Shown here: one piece after another, positions 55,717 to 57,601 of the stretch | Position numbering within the stretch: position 1 is the stretch's first letter | How the letters are laid out: every line of letters starts with the position of its first letter | Assembly: GCA_903917345.1 (NCBI GenBank) | Contig: CAIXAE010000026.1 | Location: forward strand, 1-57,601 | Length of the DNA stretch: 57,601 bases | Direction of reading: 5' to 3' | Origin: an uncultured Methylococcaceae bacterium | GTDB taxonomy: Bacteria > Pseudomonadota > Gammaproteobacteria > Methylococcales > Methylomonadaceae | Notes under the pieces: generated by a model | Seen by the model: the letters and a program-made list of their open reading frames with translations, nothing else | Told to the model about the DNA's origin: nothing | The model's database searches: none | Program-made: the position numbers and the translations under genes

Positions 55717-57024
55717 TTAGTTTCCCGCAAGTAAAACAGCCGCTTTCCCTCGCGCTTCATTAACTTGCGTTAAAGTAAGCAAACCCAGTATAAAAAAGAC
55801 TAAAGTTGATAATAATGACAACCGGTGGTTGCCCTGCGTTAAATAGTTAACCAAACCATAACTCAGTGGACCCACTATCGCTGACAAACGGTTAACCAAG
55901 CCCCAAAGACCTAGAAACTCCCCCGCCCTATCCACAGGAGAAAATTTACTCACTAAAGCTCGACCGATGGATTGACTGGCCCCCATAGCCAAGCCAATAA
56001 CATTACCCGCTATCCACATGTCCGATGATTGAGTGGCATTAATAGCTAAAATAACGGCACCAATCCAAATAACCAAAGTCATTGCAAGTGAAGGTACAGA
56101 GCCCATTTTATCTTGCAGATGCCCACAAATTAAAGCGCCAAACGCGGCTGTTACGTTAACCACCATAATCAACATAATCAATGCTTGGGTTTCAAAGCCC
56201 ATAACTTCCCGAGCATAAATAGCCGCCAATACGATGACCGTACTTACGCCTGACTGGTAAATACCTAGGGTGATTAAAAACCACATCAAATCTTTGAATC
56301 GAGACATTTCGGTAAAGGTATTTTGCAAGCGTTTAAGGCTTACTTTTAGGCTAGACTGGCTTCTATCCCAAGCCAAGGGAAATGCGCGTTCTTTAAGAAA
56401 TATAAAAGTAGGCGTTGCTGTTAAAGCAAAAATACTTGCGGTAATAATTAATGAAACAGGGACAAAGTGAGTTTCTGTTAAGCCTTGTTGCTTTGCCCAA
56501 GTGATATAAGCCAAACAGAGCGCCAAAGTTAATAGACCCCCAAAATAGCCTAAGCCCCATCCATATCCAGAAAGCCTACCTCTGCTTTCTTCTGATGCTA
56601 ACTCAGGCAAAAAAGCGGCGATTAAGTTCTCACCCGTGGCAAACATGATGGCTGAAACTACTACCAATATCATACCCAAATACACATCGCCAGGCCCTAC
56701 TAAAGCTAATAATGCGGTAGCCAGAATGCAACCAATGGAGGATACGAACAAAAATAATTTCTTACAGGCATGATGATCCGCTATGGCACCCAACAAAGGG
56801 CCACTCATCATCACTACAAAATTAGCGGTTCCAATCGCTAATGACCATAATAAAGTAGAAAGCCCTGGATTTGCTGCTTGCAAACTTCCGGCAACCACGC
56901 CGACAAAATAGGCGCTAAATATGGTTGTTTGTACCACAGTGGTATAGCCGGAATTAGCAAAGTCATAAAAAGCCCATGCCCATAATTCTCTTGAGCTCGC
57001 CTTAGGGAATACAGCGCAATTCAT
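55717..57024 (-). CDS. MFS transporter, UMF1 family
   Basis: 435 residues with about 11-12 membrane segments. The start WAWAFYDFANSGYTTVVQTTIFSAYFV and the FSPVDRAGEFLGLWGLVNRLSAIVGPLSYGL stretch near residue 350 are hallmarks of the UMF1/Atg22-like family of the major facilitator superfamily. Substrate unknown; some relatives are linked to amino-acid efflux. Stands alone between apaH and carbonic anhydrase. Confidence 0.9.
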   Translation of the reverse strand: MNCAVFPKASSRELWAWAFYDFANSGYTTVVQTTIFSAYFVGVVAGSLQAANPGLSTLLWSLAIGTANFVVMMSGPLLGAIADHHACKKLFLFVSSIGCILATALLALVGPGDVYLGMILVVVSAIMFATGENLIAAFLPELASEESRGRLSGYGWGLGYFGGLLTLALCLAYITWAKQQGLTETHFVPVSLIITASIFALTATPTFIFLKERAFPLAWDRSQSSLKVSLKRLQNTFTEMSRFKDLMWFLITLGIYQSGVSTVIVLAAIYAREVMGFETQALIMLIMVVNVTAAFGALICGHLQDKMGSVPSLAMTLVIWIGAVILAINATQSSDMWIAGNVIGLAMGASQSIGRALVSKFSPVDRAGEFLGLWGLVNRLSAIVGPLSYGLVNYLTQGNHRLSLLSTLVFFILGLLTLTQVNEARGKAAVLLAGN

Positions 57025-57167
57025 TTTAATACATCCTTTGATTAAAGATATTGTTTCGCATCGCTTAAAAAGCCATTAACTTAACACAGAAGTTTGGCAT
57101 ATAAACTACAATTTATAACGAATAAATGGTTATACTTAATGTATCTTTGAAAATGTGTGAACTCTAT

Positions 57168-57195
57168 TTGACAGTAACCATAATGGAGTTAAACT
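57168..57195 (+). promoter_or_regulatory. sigma-70-like promoter of the carbonic anhydrase gene
   Basis: TTGACA (57168-57173, perfect -35), 16-base spacer, TAAACT (57190-57195, 4 of 6 for -10). Predicted start near 57202, giving a leader of about 90 bases. Confidence 0.5.
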
Positions 57196-57215
57196 CTTAG
57201 CGGAGATAGTTATAT

Positions 57216-57260
57216 ACCGTTTGTTACTTGCACAAAGATAAAAGTAGCAAACGGTTTTTT
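57216..57260 (+). terminator. terminator-like hairpin inside the carbonic anhydrase leader
   Basis: Arms 57216-57229 and 57242-57255 form 14 pairs with one G-T wobble (ACCGTTTGTTACTT with AAGTAGCAAACGGT). The loop is 12 bases and TTTTT follows (57256-57260). It sits between the predicted transcription start and the gene's ribosome site (GTGAGGA, 57282-57288). No other plus-strand gene lies upstream to be terminated, so attenuation or a short leader RNA is likely. Confidence 0.65.
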
Positions 57261-57292
57261 AATGCCTAATAATTATAAAAAGTGAGGATTTT

Positions 57293-57601
57293 ATGAGCAA
57301 AATATTAAACGAAGTATTATCTGCCAACAGGGATTATGTAAATAACTTTGGTGACAAAGGTGAATTAGCACTTCCACCCGCGAGACAGTTTGCTATCTTA
57401 ACCTGTATGGATGCGCGCCTAGATCCTGCCAAATATGCAGGCTTATCAGAAGGTGATGCGCACGTTATTCGTAATGCGGGCGGTCGTGCAAGTGATGACG
57501 CTATACGTTCTTTGGTTATTTCTTACAAATTATTAGGTACCCGTGAGTGGTTCGTTATTCACCACACAAATTGCGGTATGGAATTGTTTAACAACGAGAT
57601 C
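57293..57601 (+). CDS. beta-class carbonic anhydrase, cut by window edge
   Basis: 103 codons are present, starting [16 protein letters not shown], with GTGAGGA 4 bases upstream of the ATG. The zinc-site motifs are visible: CMDARLDP (Cys plus the Asp-Arg pair), RNAGG, and HHTNCGM (His and Cys ligands). The short spacing fits the small beta-class type of about 160-200 residues (Rv1284-like). It interconverts CO2 and bicarbonate in the cytoplasm. The C-terminus lies beyond the window. Confidence 0.93.
   Translation, partial: MSKILNEVLSANRDYVNNFGDKGELALPPARQFAILTCMDARLDPAKYAGLSEGDAHVIRNAGGRASDDAIRSLVISYKLLGTREWFVIHHTNCGMELFNNEI

Overview
The window looks like chromosomal DNA of an AT-rich gammaproteobacterium. 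The core genes (lnt, argS with an ftsN-like gene, priA, dsbB, proC-yggT, a membrane-anchorless rsxB, mpl, apaG-apaH, tex) are of gammaproteobacterial type. A methanotroph-like (Methylococcales) lineage is my best guess from the gene mix, but no methane-oxidation gene is present, so the order-level guess is weak. All statements come from reading the sequence; no database search was possible.

Left third (1 to about 20.5 kb), accessory cell-surface region, almost all on the minus strand. A cut-off REP-associated (RayT-type) transposase start lies at the edge. Next come a very large Ala/Thr-rich S-layer/RTX-like protein and a subtilisin-like protease that share the same roughly 180-residue N-terminal domain. 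A decayed gene follows. Then comes an ABC-transporter-dependent O-polysaccharide cluster: a broken gmd, an intact GDP-mannose-dehydratase paralogue, three GT4 glycosyltransferases, wzm, wzt and four methyltransferases. Two of the methyltransferases carry coiled coils. The layout recalls D-rhamnan/mannan-type O-antigen loci. A small plus-strand ORF inside the cluster resembles an NHLP-type RiPP leader. A family of short palindromic/MITE-like elements ('GGATGTGCTGAACG...GAAGCGCATCC') sits in most gaps of this third, including between wzm and wzt. I noticed none in the right two thirds.

Right two thirds (21.1 to 57.6 kb), core genome. In order: lnt; a Lon-like protease; ftsN-like, argS, priA, dsbB; a small secreted protein; an SDR overlapping a spore-photoproduct-lyase-like radical SAM gene; proC-yggT; rsxB; a coiled-coil membrane protein; cobO; hemL; rmuC; a UPF0182 giant membrane protein; a GT2 with no normal start codon; a DOMON-like gene; a NamZ-like (DUF1343) gene; tex; two small unknown genes; sbcC; mpl; apaG-apaH; an MFS (UMF1) transporter; and the start of a beta-carbonic anhydrase.

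The most promising new items are: (1) the S-layer protein/protease pair with a common N-terminal domain beside an O-antigen locus; (2) the MITE-like palindromic element family; (3) a candidate 60-nt small RNA with an anti-Shine-Dalgarno stretch at 39666-39725 (minus); (4) a terminator-like hairpin inside the carbonic anhydrase leader; (5) the orphan NHLP-like ORF; (6) two tracts of degenerate 21-nt periodicity.
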